From Rosa chinensis (lineage: Eukaryota > Streptophyta > Magnoliopsida > Rosales > Rosaceae): a DNA stretch of 64,000 bases. Positions 22,080-31,768 of the stretch are shown one piece after another. Under the pieces are notes generated by a model. It did no database searches, had not been told where the DNA came from, and saw nothing but the letters and a program-made list of their open reading frames with translations. Position 1 is the first letter of the stretch. The number at the start of each line of letters is the position of its first letter. The stretch is taken from the NCBI RefSeq assembly GCF_002994745.2, contig NC_037088.1, positions 2,919,001-2,983,000 on the forward strand, in the 5' to 3' direction. Both the position numbers and the translations under genes were made by a program.

Positions 22080-23640
22080 ACCACAAAATGTACTGTCACT
22101 AACACTAAAAGCTACTATGGCTAGCAACAAAAGTTACTCTGATGAGATTTCCGGCAACCCCCGGCAATGTCACAAAAACTACTATCACTAGTAAAAAAAG
22201 CTACTGTCACTAGCAACAAAAGCTACGCTGGTGAGATTTCCAGCGAGGTCACAAAAGCTACTATCACCAACAACAAAAGCTACTATCACAAACAAAAGCT
22301 ACGCTGGTGAGATTTCCAACAAGGTCACAAAAGTTATTGTCGCCAGCAACAAAAGTTACTATCATAACAAAAGCTACGCTCCCAAAACCAAAATTTACTA
22401 TCCTCACCAACAAAAGCTACTGTTACCAATATCAAAAGCTACTCTCACTAACAATTAATGTTATTGTCACCAAAATCAAAAAGCTACTCTCATCAACGCC
22501 AAGAACAATAACTAAGTACGACAAAAACTACTACCAAGCAAAACAAAAGGTACTTCCGGAGACTGAGAAATCTATTCTCAGAGACTAACAAAGTTATGGA
22601 AATGTAAAAAATACAATCAAAGTAAAAATGCTACTGCAATCGAGAAAACAAAACATATTCAATGATACAAAAAGTATGAAGGGTTCAACAATGATATAAC
22701 TATGTGAAAAACTACTTCCATAGTTGTAAAACGCCACTATCATAATTGTGAAAATCTATTACAATAATTATAGAAAGCTACTGTCAATGTTGTAATGCTA
22801 CTATCATTTTTCAGTTGGCCGTCGTTGATGTTTTTTGCTGTGACGCTCTACTACCCAGCACTAACCATAGGCATTATTTTGCCACCTTCAACACCAAACT
22901 TCATTTCAATATTTCTTGGTTGGTCGAATGATCTCTTGGTCAATGAAGACTTCACTATCCAAATTCACATGATTTCCAGAATCTACTACTGCATATACAA
23001 AGGGAAAAAATTATGCCAAGAACAAATATACAACAAAACTAAACTAAACATTAGTATTTAAAATGCAAACTAAAAACAGCAGTGCACGCTGCACCACAAA
23101 CTTGGCACTCCTTATAAACTCAATAATTAAAGACAAGCAATTAAAAGCTACTGACATAGGTATATGAAGCTGCTATGACTCATGTACAAGGCTACTTGAA
23201 TAGTAATAAAAAGCTACCGACATAAATACTGATTGCAACAAAACCAATTGATTGTCCATGTTGATAGTGTAACACAAATACCAAACAAGAAATGCTAGAG
23301 ATATGAAATCACAGCAAAAAGAAAACTGAATTTCATACATAATCATGATTTTTCAATTTGACAAGCTATTGATAGAAGACAACTTGAAAACAATCAAAAT
23401 GAAAACAGAAAAGCTACTGAAATCAACTTGAAAAGATACTATCATAGGCATTTAAGCTACTATCACTGTGATGAACCACTAATAGTTATGGAGAGCTACT
23501 AACTTGAAATTAATCAAAATGAAAATAGAAAAGCTATTGACTAATAGCTTGAAAAGATACTAACATAGGCAAAGAAACTACTATCTCTGTGTTATAAGCC
23601 TCTATATATAACAGTTATAGAAAGCTATTGACTGCAATAA
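22080..23640. repeat. Degenerate AAAGCTACT repeat field
   Basis: Dozens of copies of AAAAGCTACT and variants (AAAGTTACT, AAAACTACT, AAAGCTATTG), commonly followed by ATCAC or GTCAC and an ACCAACAAC-like spacer, recur every 15-60 bases. They are densest from 22080 to 22520, where GGTGAGATTTCC also recurs, then thin out to about 23640. Spacing is irregular, so it is not a simple satellite. No function is known to me. Confidence 0.75.
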
Positions 23641-24430
23641 AAGGCAAAAGAATTTTTAGAAGAACAAAGATATGACAAATCAAAGCCGGGCGTGAATGAA
23701 AACACATGAATCTAAAACTCTATCAACTACATTATTAGCTTCTAGTTTTGACATGAATGAAATCATATAGAGTACTTAAACAAAATGCACAGTAGGTTTG
23801 TTTGACAGTGACACAAGTATGCTAGTAGTATTTTCAAATAGTATTAGTAGCTTTTTTTTTTCCTTGCAATATATCAGTTACCTAAAAAAAGAGAAAAACA
23901 GAGAAACTAATAATAGTGTTTTATTTTTTTTTATTTTTTTTTAACAGTATTGATAACTTATCAAAACTGTTCAAGTAGCATTTTCAGAGAGTATCAGTAT
24001 CTCAAAATCAAATACAAATGAAACTCATGAATGCCAATCTAACAAACTAAATGCAAGCATTCTTGTTCACTATCTCAAAATCAATATACAAATGAAACTC
24101 TCGCTCAATAACAATTAGCCTAGCTACAGCCACAGCACATGGCACTTGAATTTTATTAAATTCCAAAATTCAAAACTCCAATTGATTCAAGTTAATGCTT
24201 TTTCATTCAATTTTAACTAGTTTCGCAAACAAATGAAAATGCCCAAAAGGATATGACGATGATGATGGTGATGATAGGAATTTGAGAACAGTGTGATGCT
24301 TGACAACCAATCAAATAAAGAAATCATGAACAAGCTAGCTATAATTAAAGATTCATCAGCTACCAAATAGCAAGTAGAGGCACATTTAATAAAAAAAACA
24401 AGAGAGATGAGGGCAATCAGAACACGTACA

Positions 24431-25026
24431 CTAGATTTTGCTAATCAGAATGTTCGCAAACTTCAGGAGCTTCAATTTCACTAGACTCGTCACCAAAGTC
24501 CACTTTTGTTTCCCAAACACTATCGTCATAACCATCGCACCGTCCTCAAGAATTTCACCTTCTTCCACACCCTCAGCCGGCTTAGGACTATTTGAAGGAG
24601 ATAACATAACAAGAGGCGGAGGAGTTTCCATATCCTCACCCGCGGCCTTGCTTTCTTCTTCGTCAAAATGATGGCGAGGGTGCTTGTGACGCAAATCTTG
24701 ATCATCGCAGGTAGCACATGTCAGCGCCTCTGTCATGCTCATCTTTTGGCAAGGAAGGAAGTGCCAAACGATTTTGAATGATAGGAAACAAAGCTCTGAT
24801 CTCTGAAATTATTACTATCGCTCATTCCTAGATCCGATCTCCCACCACCGTAGTCACTGAGCACAATACGGAACCTCTGTATCCGATCAATCAAGCCGAT
24901 CAAGCCCTTTATCATCGTCATCTTCAGAAACCCTAGCTTTTCACAATGCAGAAGAAAGGAAAAGGAGAGGACTGGAGATCCAGTTCCAATTGGCGTCGTG
25001 CGTCGGAGATTCAATTCCATTTCCAT
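24431..25026 (-). other. Unidentified minus-strand coding-like region inside the insertion
   Basis: Two adjacent minus-strand frames (25026-24739 and 24742-24431) have GC-richer, coding-like composition, with acidic and PEST-like text in the second (EEGEILEDGAM). I do not recognise either. They may be a captured gene fragment. They differ from the AT-rich repeat field next to them. Confidence 0.3.
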
Positions 25027-25295
25027 TCGCCGACGTGATGGTGGAAAGAGGGAGTATCGCCGGCGAGAAAGAGAGAGAGAGAGAGATTAATCTTAGAGAA
25101 TTTCATCGGAGAGACAGTGAGAGGATGGAGAATGATCGATTAATCTCAAGCAGTTGGTTTTCTTAAGTAGAAGGGCAAAATCGTCAGGAATGGAAAAGTT
25201 TGAGGAAGCAAGTGGCTTTATGAAGACAAGAAAAACTAGGTGGCCTTATAGCTAAATAAAGTTTCAAATTGACACTTATGAGTAATTTTATAAAA

Positions 25296-25412
25296 AGATT
25301 ATTGGGGGGCAATAGTATGATTATTGGGGGAAATAAAAAGATTATTGGGCAGGTAATAATATGATTATTAGGGGGCAATAAAATGTTTATTGGGTATTAT
25401 TTGGGAGCAATA
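25296..25412. repeat. ATTATTGGG short tandem-like repeats
   Basis: GATTATTGGG and close variants occur four to five times with AATAAAA/AATAATATG spacers over about 115 bases. Confidence 0.7.
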
Positions 25413-25690
25413 AAATCGGACGCCAGAATCCTATCACCGGAGTCCGCGGCCGATCACCGAATCCGGCGGCCAATCACCAGAGTCCGGCGAGGTTTCCGAT
25501 AACTTCTCTCTCTAAGTGACAAAGGACGAGAGGGCAAAATTGTCCTAAAAATAAATAAAAAGGAATAAAAAAAATACTTAATTGGGTAGTAGCGCAAAAT
25601 ATATGTAAATTATTGGATAAGTGGGCAATCTCATATGATGTTTGGGTAAGTGGGATTAGTGTAGCTCAAATTTGGGTAAATTGACATTTT

Positions 25691-26100
25691 CCCTTTTCTA
25701 TTCTTCAACTCAATTTTGTGTTGGTCGTTATGCCAGTTGGTAAATAACCCTTTTGATGATGAAAAGGTTTAAACATGGAATGTGATTGGTGGCACTGTCA
25801 TCCATCGCTACCTACCGTGACCACGACTAGTTGCTATAGTTGAAAGTATGGTAATAACAAAATTTGTATAATGTCAAATTCTTCGTCAAAAACAGAATTT
25901 GTAATAACAGAATTTGGAGACTAAATCCAATTCTTCGTCAAAAATATCGTTGATCCAATTTTCTTGACTAAAAGTGATTTTATTATTAAATAACCACCAA
26001 GGACCAAGACAAAAAATGATCTCCTGTGAAATTTTCTCATCTCTATGAAGCTCGCTACACATTGAATGGTACAAAAGCTCATCACAACATATTCAAATAC
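25691..26100 (+). repeat. Resumed 3' flank of carrier copy 2 (end of the duplicated unit)
   Basis: 25691-25830 matches 12836-12966 (after copy 1), and 25840-26098 matches 17826-18100. Here both parts are contiguous, with CGACTAGTTGCTATAGTTGAAAG across the point where the LINE entered the first copy. This shows the undisturbed order of the flank and fixes the right end of the duplicated unit near 26098 (CATATTCAAAT). Confidence 0.75.
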
Positions 26101-26119
26101 ATTGTAAATGGGATACTAC

Positions 26120-26866
26120 AACTCTTCTCACCTTTTACCCTTTGATCTGCAACCGGTTTAAGGGTTGATGGTGTCCTCTTGGCCTTGATTAGTGTCAGCG
26201 GTGAGCTACTCTGCCCATCACGAGTGCTGTTGCTCAGGCTATGGCCCGATTATGACGCCTCTTGCCTCTTTTTTTCCTTCATGTTTTGCTCATCATTTTT
26301 CTCTTCCTGAATTTTGCTCATCATTTTGTTTTGCTATGTTGTCTTCCGCTCCGAATCTCTTTATTTTATATATACTTTCTTTTCACCTGTCAAATTCGAT
26401 TTGGTGTTCAGGTTTCATTGCCTTTAGCTTCTCTCCTCTTATGTCTTCTTCCGCCGTTCAGGTTTTAAGTAAAGTTACCCACTAGCGCACATGGGTAAGA
26501 TTCCAATTATGAAACACCATACATATTGTTCACCATTTGGGTGGTTGTTCGATTGATCTCTTTGTAGATATGGTAACTTTTTCTTTGCTTTGGTTTTTAT
26601 GGATGATGCTCTCCGAAGCAGAGATGATTTGAGGTTTATTGCTCCTTGTGTGTCCGGAAATGAGATTTTTGGGTGCTTTCTATTGAGATCGTTGTGGTCT
26701 CCTCCCAAACTATCTGAGTCTGGTTCAATATTGTTTATGCAAACTTTAACAAAAAGTTAAATTTGACTTTTATATAAGTAGTTTGTTGAAGTGGTAAACT
26801 ATCTTAAAATTAGTTAGATTTTTAACTTTTTGTTAAAATAGCTAGTTTGTTGTTTATGCCACTTTT
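26120..26866. other. Intergenic stretch without recognised gene
   Basis: Short open frames here carry hydrophobic or low-complexity text and no recognised domain. GCTCATCATTTT occurs twice near 26290-26330. I see nothing else. Confidence 0.5.
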
Positions 26867-27421
26867 GTTTGTGTTGACACCCAAATTTCCGCGAGTTCAA
26901 ATTCTATGAGTGATAAGCAAAGAGGGGAAGTCATCAACCTCGTAACCTAATTGGGCCTTCAAGCAAGCCCATTTCACGTCAAAAGGAAGCTCTCTATTTA
27001 GCAAGCGATACGAGAAGCCCAAATTCTCAAACGATTGACATGCATTTTCAAATGAGCCAACACGCTTATTTACCATGCGATACGCGTAGACCCAAGCTAC
27101 GTTTGGGGCTTATACGGCGGGATGTGGTGTGGAAGGTAACGGATCTTGTGAGGCCCATTGTTACGATAAGGCCCATCGATAATTTTGGACTTGGGAACCA
27201 AAATTCATGCTTGATGGACCAAAATCTTAACATGGGCTAGTAGAGAGATGAAAGCAGGCCTAGCAAAGCTTAAAGCCCACCAAAGCCATTCTCTCACCCA
27301 ATGTCCATTACACCAGCCTTTAGCCCAAAGACTGTTGAACCATCTTCTTCCCCAAACCAGAAACGCGTGTTGTCAAAGTTGATGCTGGGATTGGTGTTTC
27401 ACCATTTTTGGCAAGAACCCA

Positions 27422-28114
27422 TGTTGGAGGTGAAAAATTCCGTAGAGGAGTTTGACCCAACAATTAATGCGGACTGGAGTGGGAGCTGACCGGGAACAAT
27501 CGAGAAGCTTCCCTTGAGCGTTGACCTGGAGTTTGACCGTCAACTCGAGGAGAAGGGGGGGTACCTGCAGAAAACCCTCCGATGCCTAAGTCAGTATGTT
27601 TCTTAGTAGTGTAGTAAGAAGAGTCAGAATCTGATGCATTACCTGGACGTTGAGCCTCCCTTATATAGGTGAATGAGAAATTACACTGTAAGTGGCGTTA
27701 AATTCCATTTTGATAACTGTTCTCACAATCATTCCGCGTTTATGGCGCTATTCATTAACGCCATCCTCCGTATCGTGGCGTTACGGCGTTATCTAATAGC
27801 GCCATCGCCCCGCATTGTGGCGTTACTTGCTATTCTATAGCGCAATTGCTCCTCATCGCGGCGTTATGACATTATGGCGTTATTCATTGGCGTCATTACT
27901 CCGGCGTTACTCTTCATCACCATCACTCCTCATTATGGCGTTATGGCGTTATTGAATAACGCCATTACTCCGCGTTATAACGCCATCATGCCATGTTACT
28001 ATGACCATGCATAGTAACTTTCTTCGTTGTGGCATCAATAACGGTAGTAGCCACGTGGGTCGCGTTATTTTCATTGTCTGCGCATCATTTATCATAACGG
28101 TGACTATCCCCACA
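27422..28114 (-). repeat. 3' LTR (in element sense) of the gag-only element
   Basis: A 693-bp LTR. On the minus strand a TATA-like CTATATAAG lies near 27660-27668. Its plus-left half is ordinary sequence; its right half (27710-28000) is packed with GGCGTTA words and their inverse TAACGCC. Confidence 0.92.
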
Positions 28115-28130
28115 ATGCCCCCAAATTTCC
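28115..28130 (-). promoter_or_regulatory. Polypurine tract of the gag-only element
   Basis: On the minus strand GGAAATTTGGGGGCAT directly precedes the TGTGGGG start of the 3' LTR. Position and G-rich composition fit the second-strand primer site. Confidence 0.7.
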
Positions 28131-28975
28131 TCTTTGGATAACTATCCCAAGAGGAAATTTCCATGTGATCTCACCACTGTGGTCGTTCAAACTTATATTC
28201 AGCAAGGATCAATGTCGTGACGTTAGGACCAACTCAAACGCTGTTCACACTGGGTTAGCTCCAGGCCCAAGTTTCCTTCTAGTTCTGACGAAAGCCTAAG
28301 TCCACCACAAAGCACGTTTGGCCCAATTCCCGCTGTACCTGGCCAGGCTTGTACCCAATTTAACGCTACTTGACCCGCTTGTTCTCCCGTTTTTGTCGCG
28401 TGTGATCCCGTTGTGATTTCTCAGATTATCACTTGCCATCCCCTCCGAAATTCTCTTGGATTGCAATCCACGTAGTAGTCATTCTTTTATAAAGGGATTT
28501 CTGCCACCGTTTTGCTCCAGATACACCTCGCGACGACGCGGCGGAGGTTATTACGGCAATCGGGGCGTTGCACGACCTGGACGACAGCGTTGGTGCCCGC
28601 TTGCAATCTTCCTGCCAGCGTCGCTCTTCACCTGAATCACCTTTCTGGCTCGCCGATGCCGACTGCTGCGCTACGCTTAGGAGACCATTGACGACAAGAA
28701 ATTGCTCCACTAATCGCCGTGTTTTGGTTTGGCTGCCAAACGGCGACCAAAAGTTTTTTTCTATTTTTTTCTTTGCTGTCGTTTCCTCTCTGTCGCCCTG
28801 CAACCTTTGCGTTCAAGCTCGTGCCCTATCGCCGCCTTGCGTAAGCTCCAATCCCTTTCAGTTTTTTTTTTTTTTAATTTTATTTTTTATTTATGAGTTC
28901 CCACGTCGTTCATGTGTAAGTCTTCGGAACCTAACTTTGTTGTGAACAGTTCACAGTTCTCCTCTAATCACCCGC

Positions 28976-29726
28976 ATGGCTCGCATTAAGTACACGGACT
29001 TGGCGAAATCCCAAAAGAAAAGTCCGGAGCCAATCGATGAACCTACACCTTGGAAACCAACCGCTCAAGAGGTAGAGAAATATGCTAAAACGTACGCGGT
29101 CTCAAAGTTCGTCAAACTTTCTTCGATTCCTGATGATGCCGATATCTACACTGGCGAGAATGTGCCTGGTGATACCTTGATACTGTCTCTTTCGCATCTG
29201 AGGTTTATCAGTTTTCCAATTCACCCTGTTTTCCAACTAGTGTGGAGGGTCCTTGGCTTGCACCCAATGCAACTTCACCCGAATGCTTATCTTTTCTTGT
29301 CTTCTTTCTTGATCATGGGTTGGAAATGGGGTGTTTCCCTGGGTTTATCAGATTTTCTTCATCTTTTCAACTGTGTCAGAACAGGCAAGCTTCGATATTT
29401 CAACTTTTCTCCATACCCGAAGATGAAGATATTTGCAGGCGTGCCGATTAGTCATCCGGGATGGAGGTCCAAAGCCTTGATGATCTCTGGCAAATGGCGG
29501 TCTCCAGAATTGGACCTTTTGCCTCCAGCTGCTTTCGCTGATGACCTTGGTACGTCCCTTGATCATAACTTCGTTATATTTGACTTCTTTCCTTGGCATT
29601 CTCTTTTACTCACCCTGTCTGGTTTGACGTCGCGCAGCTTACAAACTTTCCCTGGCTAAGATTGATCTTCCCTCTGGTCGTATAGCATGGTTGGAAAGCC
29701 ATCTTGTTGGGGGTGACTGGTTTTGA
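28976..29726 (+). CDS. Antisense ORF (aORF-like) carried by the gag-only element, spliced
   Basis: Read opposite to gag, this frame starts MARIKYTDLAKSQKK at 28976. Exon 1 (28976-29549) ends at GTACGT and exon 2 (29638-29726) follows GCGCAG. The junction keeps frame (DDL/AYKLSLAKIDLPSGR) and gives 220 residues, ending GGDWF. Without splicing the frame would end at 29659. Tat-lineage gypsy elements are known to carry an extra antisense ORF between pol and the 3' LTR, sometimes with a plant-mobile-domain-like protein; position and orientation here fit that. I do not recognise a catalytic motif. Exon 2 overlaps the 3' end of gag on the other strand, which points to a deletion joint near 29727-29745. 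Confidence 0.6.
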
Positions 29727-30948
29727 AGATAATGGGGGGGCTGACGGTGAACCAAGCCTCTGGATGGTTTGACCGGGGCCGTGCGTCGCTACGCCTAGCA
29801 CCATTTCGCCCATTGTCAGTATAATACCTGCTAGATGCCCTGAAGCCACGATCATTTCTTCTAGCATATTCCCTTTGTCCCCCGCTAGAGGCGACAGCCG
29901 CGGTAATTCGAGCTTCATGTGCGTCTTTCGCTCGTTCAATCCTGATTTCTCCTTCGACTCGAGTAACAACGTCATCCATGTCCCGCGGCGGGTCACGTAA
30001 TAAGCTCTCATATAGAGGTGTGCCTGGAAGGAGCCCTTCTCGGAATGCAACTGCTGTAAATTGTGGGTCACAGTGAACATGTCTCATTTCTGATTTGAAT
30101 CTTTCAAAGAATTGACCTATTTTTTCCCCCGTTTTCTGCTTGGTACTGAATAAGGTCGCCATATCCTTCTTTTGTTTGCGGCTGCAGAAATATTGGGAGA
30201 TAAAGGTTCTACTCATCGTGTCGAAGTCCGGGATCGACTGAGGCTTGAGATCTTGGAACCAAGCTGAAGCCGGTCCTGTAAGACTTGACGGAAATAGCTT
30301 ACACATCAGCTTCTCATCGGTTGTCTCGATGGATAGCTGTTGTTTATATCCTTTGATATGGTCTACGGGGTCAGTAGTCCCATCATATTTTTGGAAAACA
30401 GGGGTTGTGAACCGTCGGGGTTTTGTCGCGTTTAAGATGTCGTCAGTGAATGGGGACTTTCCTACGTCCCTTGCGATTTCGGCTGCCAGCTCCCGGGGGC
30501 CGGCGCGTTTGCACTGTTCGATCATCTTCTCCATTTTCTCACGCCACTCTTCATTGCGAGGTCGCTTGTGACGTCCTGCGATTCTGCCATTGTCGTTTAG
30601 CGTGCCGCTCAACCTCTCAATAACGGTTTCGCCTACGCCTCCGGCTATCGTGTTGGCCATCCTGTGGTGGTGGTGGGCATCGCTGAGTTCTTCATCCGAA
30701 GAGTCGCTGTCAAGTTGGAGGATCCTTTCGAGCTTTCTCCGCCGTCGAGTTTCTCGATCTTGCTTTTCCCTTCGAAGCTGCTCAAGTTCTTGCCTCAACG
30801 TTTGTGCCTCATCAACTGGAGGCAAGTTCAGATCACCGACCAGGTTTGGGAGAGGCTCATTCAGGGGCCGATCAGAAGGTGGGATTTCGTCGCTCCCAGT
30901 CCTTAGCGACAAAAAGGGAATTCCACCAGGCACAGCTCCCGCCATCAC
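29656..30948 (-). CDS. Retrotransposon Gag polyprotein
   Basis: A single open frame of 430 residues starts 18 bases inside the primer site. It has an N-terminal acidic and linker part, a charged coiled-coil-like stretch (about residues 50-75, RQELEQLRREKQDRETRRRR), and a capsid-type gag core (about 190-290) with the conserved words YDGTTDPVDHI, ASAWFQDL and FISQYF. Gag forms the particle that packages the RNA. No CCHC zinc knuckle is seen. The last 30 or so residues (from about SPPIIFKTS) are simply the antisense of the aORF second exon, so the native C-terminus, nucleocapsid included, has been replaced. Codons are intact throughout, consistent with a recent or still-used gene. Confidence 0.92.
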   Translation of the reverse strand: MMAGAVPGGIPFLSLRTGSDEIPPSDRPLNEPLPNLVGDLNLPPVDEAQTLRQELEQLRREKQDRETRRRRKLERILQLDSDSSDEELSDAHHHHRMANTIAGGVGETVIERLSGTLNDNGRIAGRHKRPRNEEWREKMEKMIEQCKRAGPRELAAEIARDVGKSPFTDDILNATKPRRFTTPVFQKYDGTTDPVDHIKGYKQQLSIETTDEKLMCKLFPSSLTGPASAWFQDLKPQSIPDFDTMSRTFISQYFCSRKQKKDMATLFSTKQKTGEKIGQFFERFKSEMRHVHCDPQFTAVAFREGLLPGTPLYESLLRDPPRDMDDVVTRVEGEIRIERAKDAHEARITAAVASSGGQREYARRNDRGFRASSRYYTDNGRNGARRSDARPRSNHPEAWFTVSPPIIFKTSHPQQDGFPTMLYDQREDQS

Positions 30949-30965
30949 TTTTTAGGGAAAAGTGT

Positions 30966-30983
30966 TTCCCACAGACGGCGCCA
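30966..30983 (-). promoter_or_regulatory. Primer-binding site of the gag-only element
   Basis: On the minus strand TGGCGCCGTCTGTGGGAA lies two bases after the end of the 5' LTR. The TGGCGCCGT core matches the CCA-end complement used by many plant gypsy elements (Asp-tRNA type). The bases after it differ from that tRNA, so the exact primer is uncertain. Confidence 0.75.
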
Positions 30984-30985
30984 CT

Positions 30986-31726
30986 TGTTGGAGGTGAAAA
31001 ATTCCGTAGAGGAGTTTGACCCAACAATTAATGCGGACTGGAGTGGGAGCTGACCGGGAACAATCGAGAAGCTTCCCTTGAGCGTTGACCTGGAGTTTGA
31101 CCGTCAACTCGAGGAGAAGGGGGGGTACCTGCAGAAAACCCTCCGATGCCTAAGTCAGTATGTTTCTTAGTAGTGTAGTAAGAAGAGTCAGAATCTGATG
31201 CATTACCTGGACGTTGAGCCTCCCTTATATAGGTGAATGAGAAATTACACTGTAAGTGGCGTTAAATTCCATTTTGATAACTGTTCTCACAATCATTCCG
31301 CGTTTATGGCGCTATTCATTAACGCCATCCTCCGTATCGTGGCGTTACGGCGTTATCTAATAGCGCCATCGCCCCGCATTGTGGCGTTACTTGCTATTCT
31401 ATAGCGCAATTGCTCCTCATCGCGGCGTTATGATATTATGGCGTTATTCATTGGCGTCATTACTCCGGCGTTACTCTTCATCACCATCACTCCTCATTAT
31501 GGCGTTATGGCGTTATGGCATTATGGCGTTATGACGTTATGGCATTATGGCGTTATGGCGTTATTGAATAACGCCATTACTCCGCGTTATAACGCCATCA
31601 TGCCATGTTACTATGACCATGCATAGTAACTTTCTTCGTTGTGGCATCAATAACGGTAGTAGCCACGTGGATCGCGTTATTTTCATTGTCTGCGCATCAT
31701 TTATCATAACGGTGACTATCCCCACA
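30986..31726 (-). repeat. 5' LTR (in element sense) of the gag-only element
   Basis: A 741-bp copy, 48 bases longer than its partner because of six extra TTATGGCG-type units at about 31493-31562. It is otherwise almost identical, with about two substitutions seen. Confidence 0.92.
31493..31562. repeat. 8-bp array (TTATGGCG) expanded in one LTR
   Basis: Eight successive 8-base units TTATGGCG/TTATGGCA/TTATGACG fill this segment. The other LTR has two units at the same place (about 27932-27950). The expansion occurred in this LTR after insertion. Confidence 0.9.
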
Positions 31727-31768
31727 ACCCAGAATCCATGGAGAAACTCTCTGATTCATATGCCCAGC

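Larger units (their letters stand above)
20860..25690. mobile_element. 4.8-kb insertion of unknown class in the flank of carrier copy 2
   Basis: The boundaries come from comparison with copy 1: flank text stops after GCATTTT (20853-20859) and continues after ACATTTT (25684-25690), so CATTTT is shared at both joints. The ends show a weak inverted similarity (GACCAAATACCTAAATTC against GTCAATTTACCCAAATTT). The interior has a plus-strand GC-richer zone (21060-21430), a 1.6-kb zone of AAAGCTACT-like repeats, and a minus-strand zone (24431-25026) with two unrecognised frames. No transposase is recognised. It may be a decayed MULE-type or another gene-carrying DNA element. Confidence 0.55.
27422..31726 (-). 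mobile_element. Young non-autonomous Ty3/gypsy-type LTR element with gag and an antisense ORF but no pol
   Basis: Direct repeats 27422-28114 (693 bp) and 30986-31726 (741 bp) have TG...CA ends and a perfect ACCCA duplication (27417-27421, 31727-31731). By eye the LTRs differ by only about two substitutions plus a 48-bp repeat-number change, so the insertion is recent. The element reads on the minus strand: the primer site lies just inside the right LTR, the polypurine tract just inside the left one, and gag in between. No protease, integrase, reverse transcriptase or RNase H is present in the 2.87-kb interior. The class fits terminal-repeat retrotransposons with gag only (TR-GAG), derived from a Tat-like gypsy parent. 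Confidence 0.9.

Noticed and set aside
22080..23640. CRISPR-like array
   Set aside because: The repeats are short, variable and irregularly spaced, and the DNA is plant nuclear.
30245..31019. Plus-strand open frames of 80-120 codons
   Set aside because: They are the antisense of the gag gene, whose frame has the conserved gag words and a matching primer site.
31438..31626. A 62-codon frame with repeating text
   Set aside because: It is a product of the 8-bp array in the LTR.
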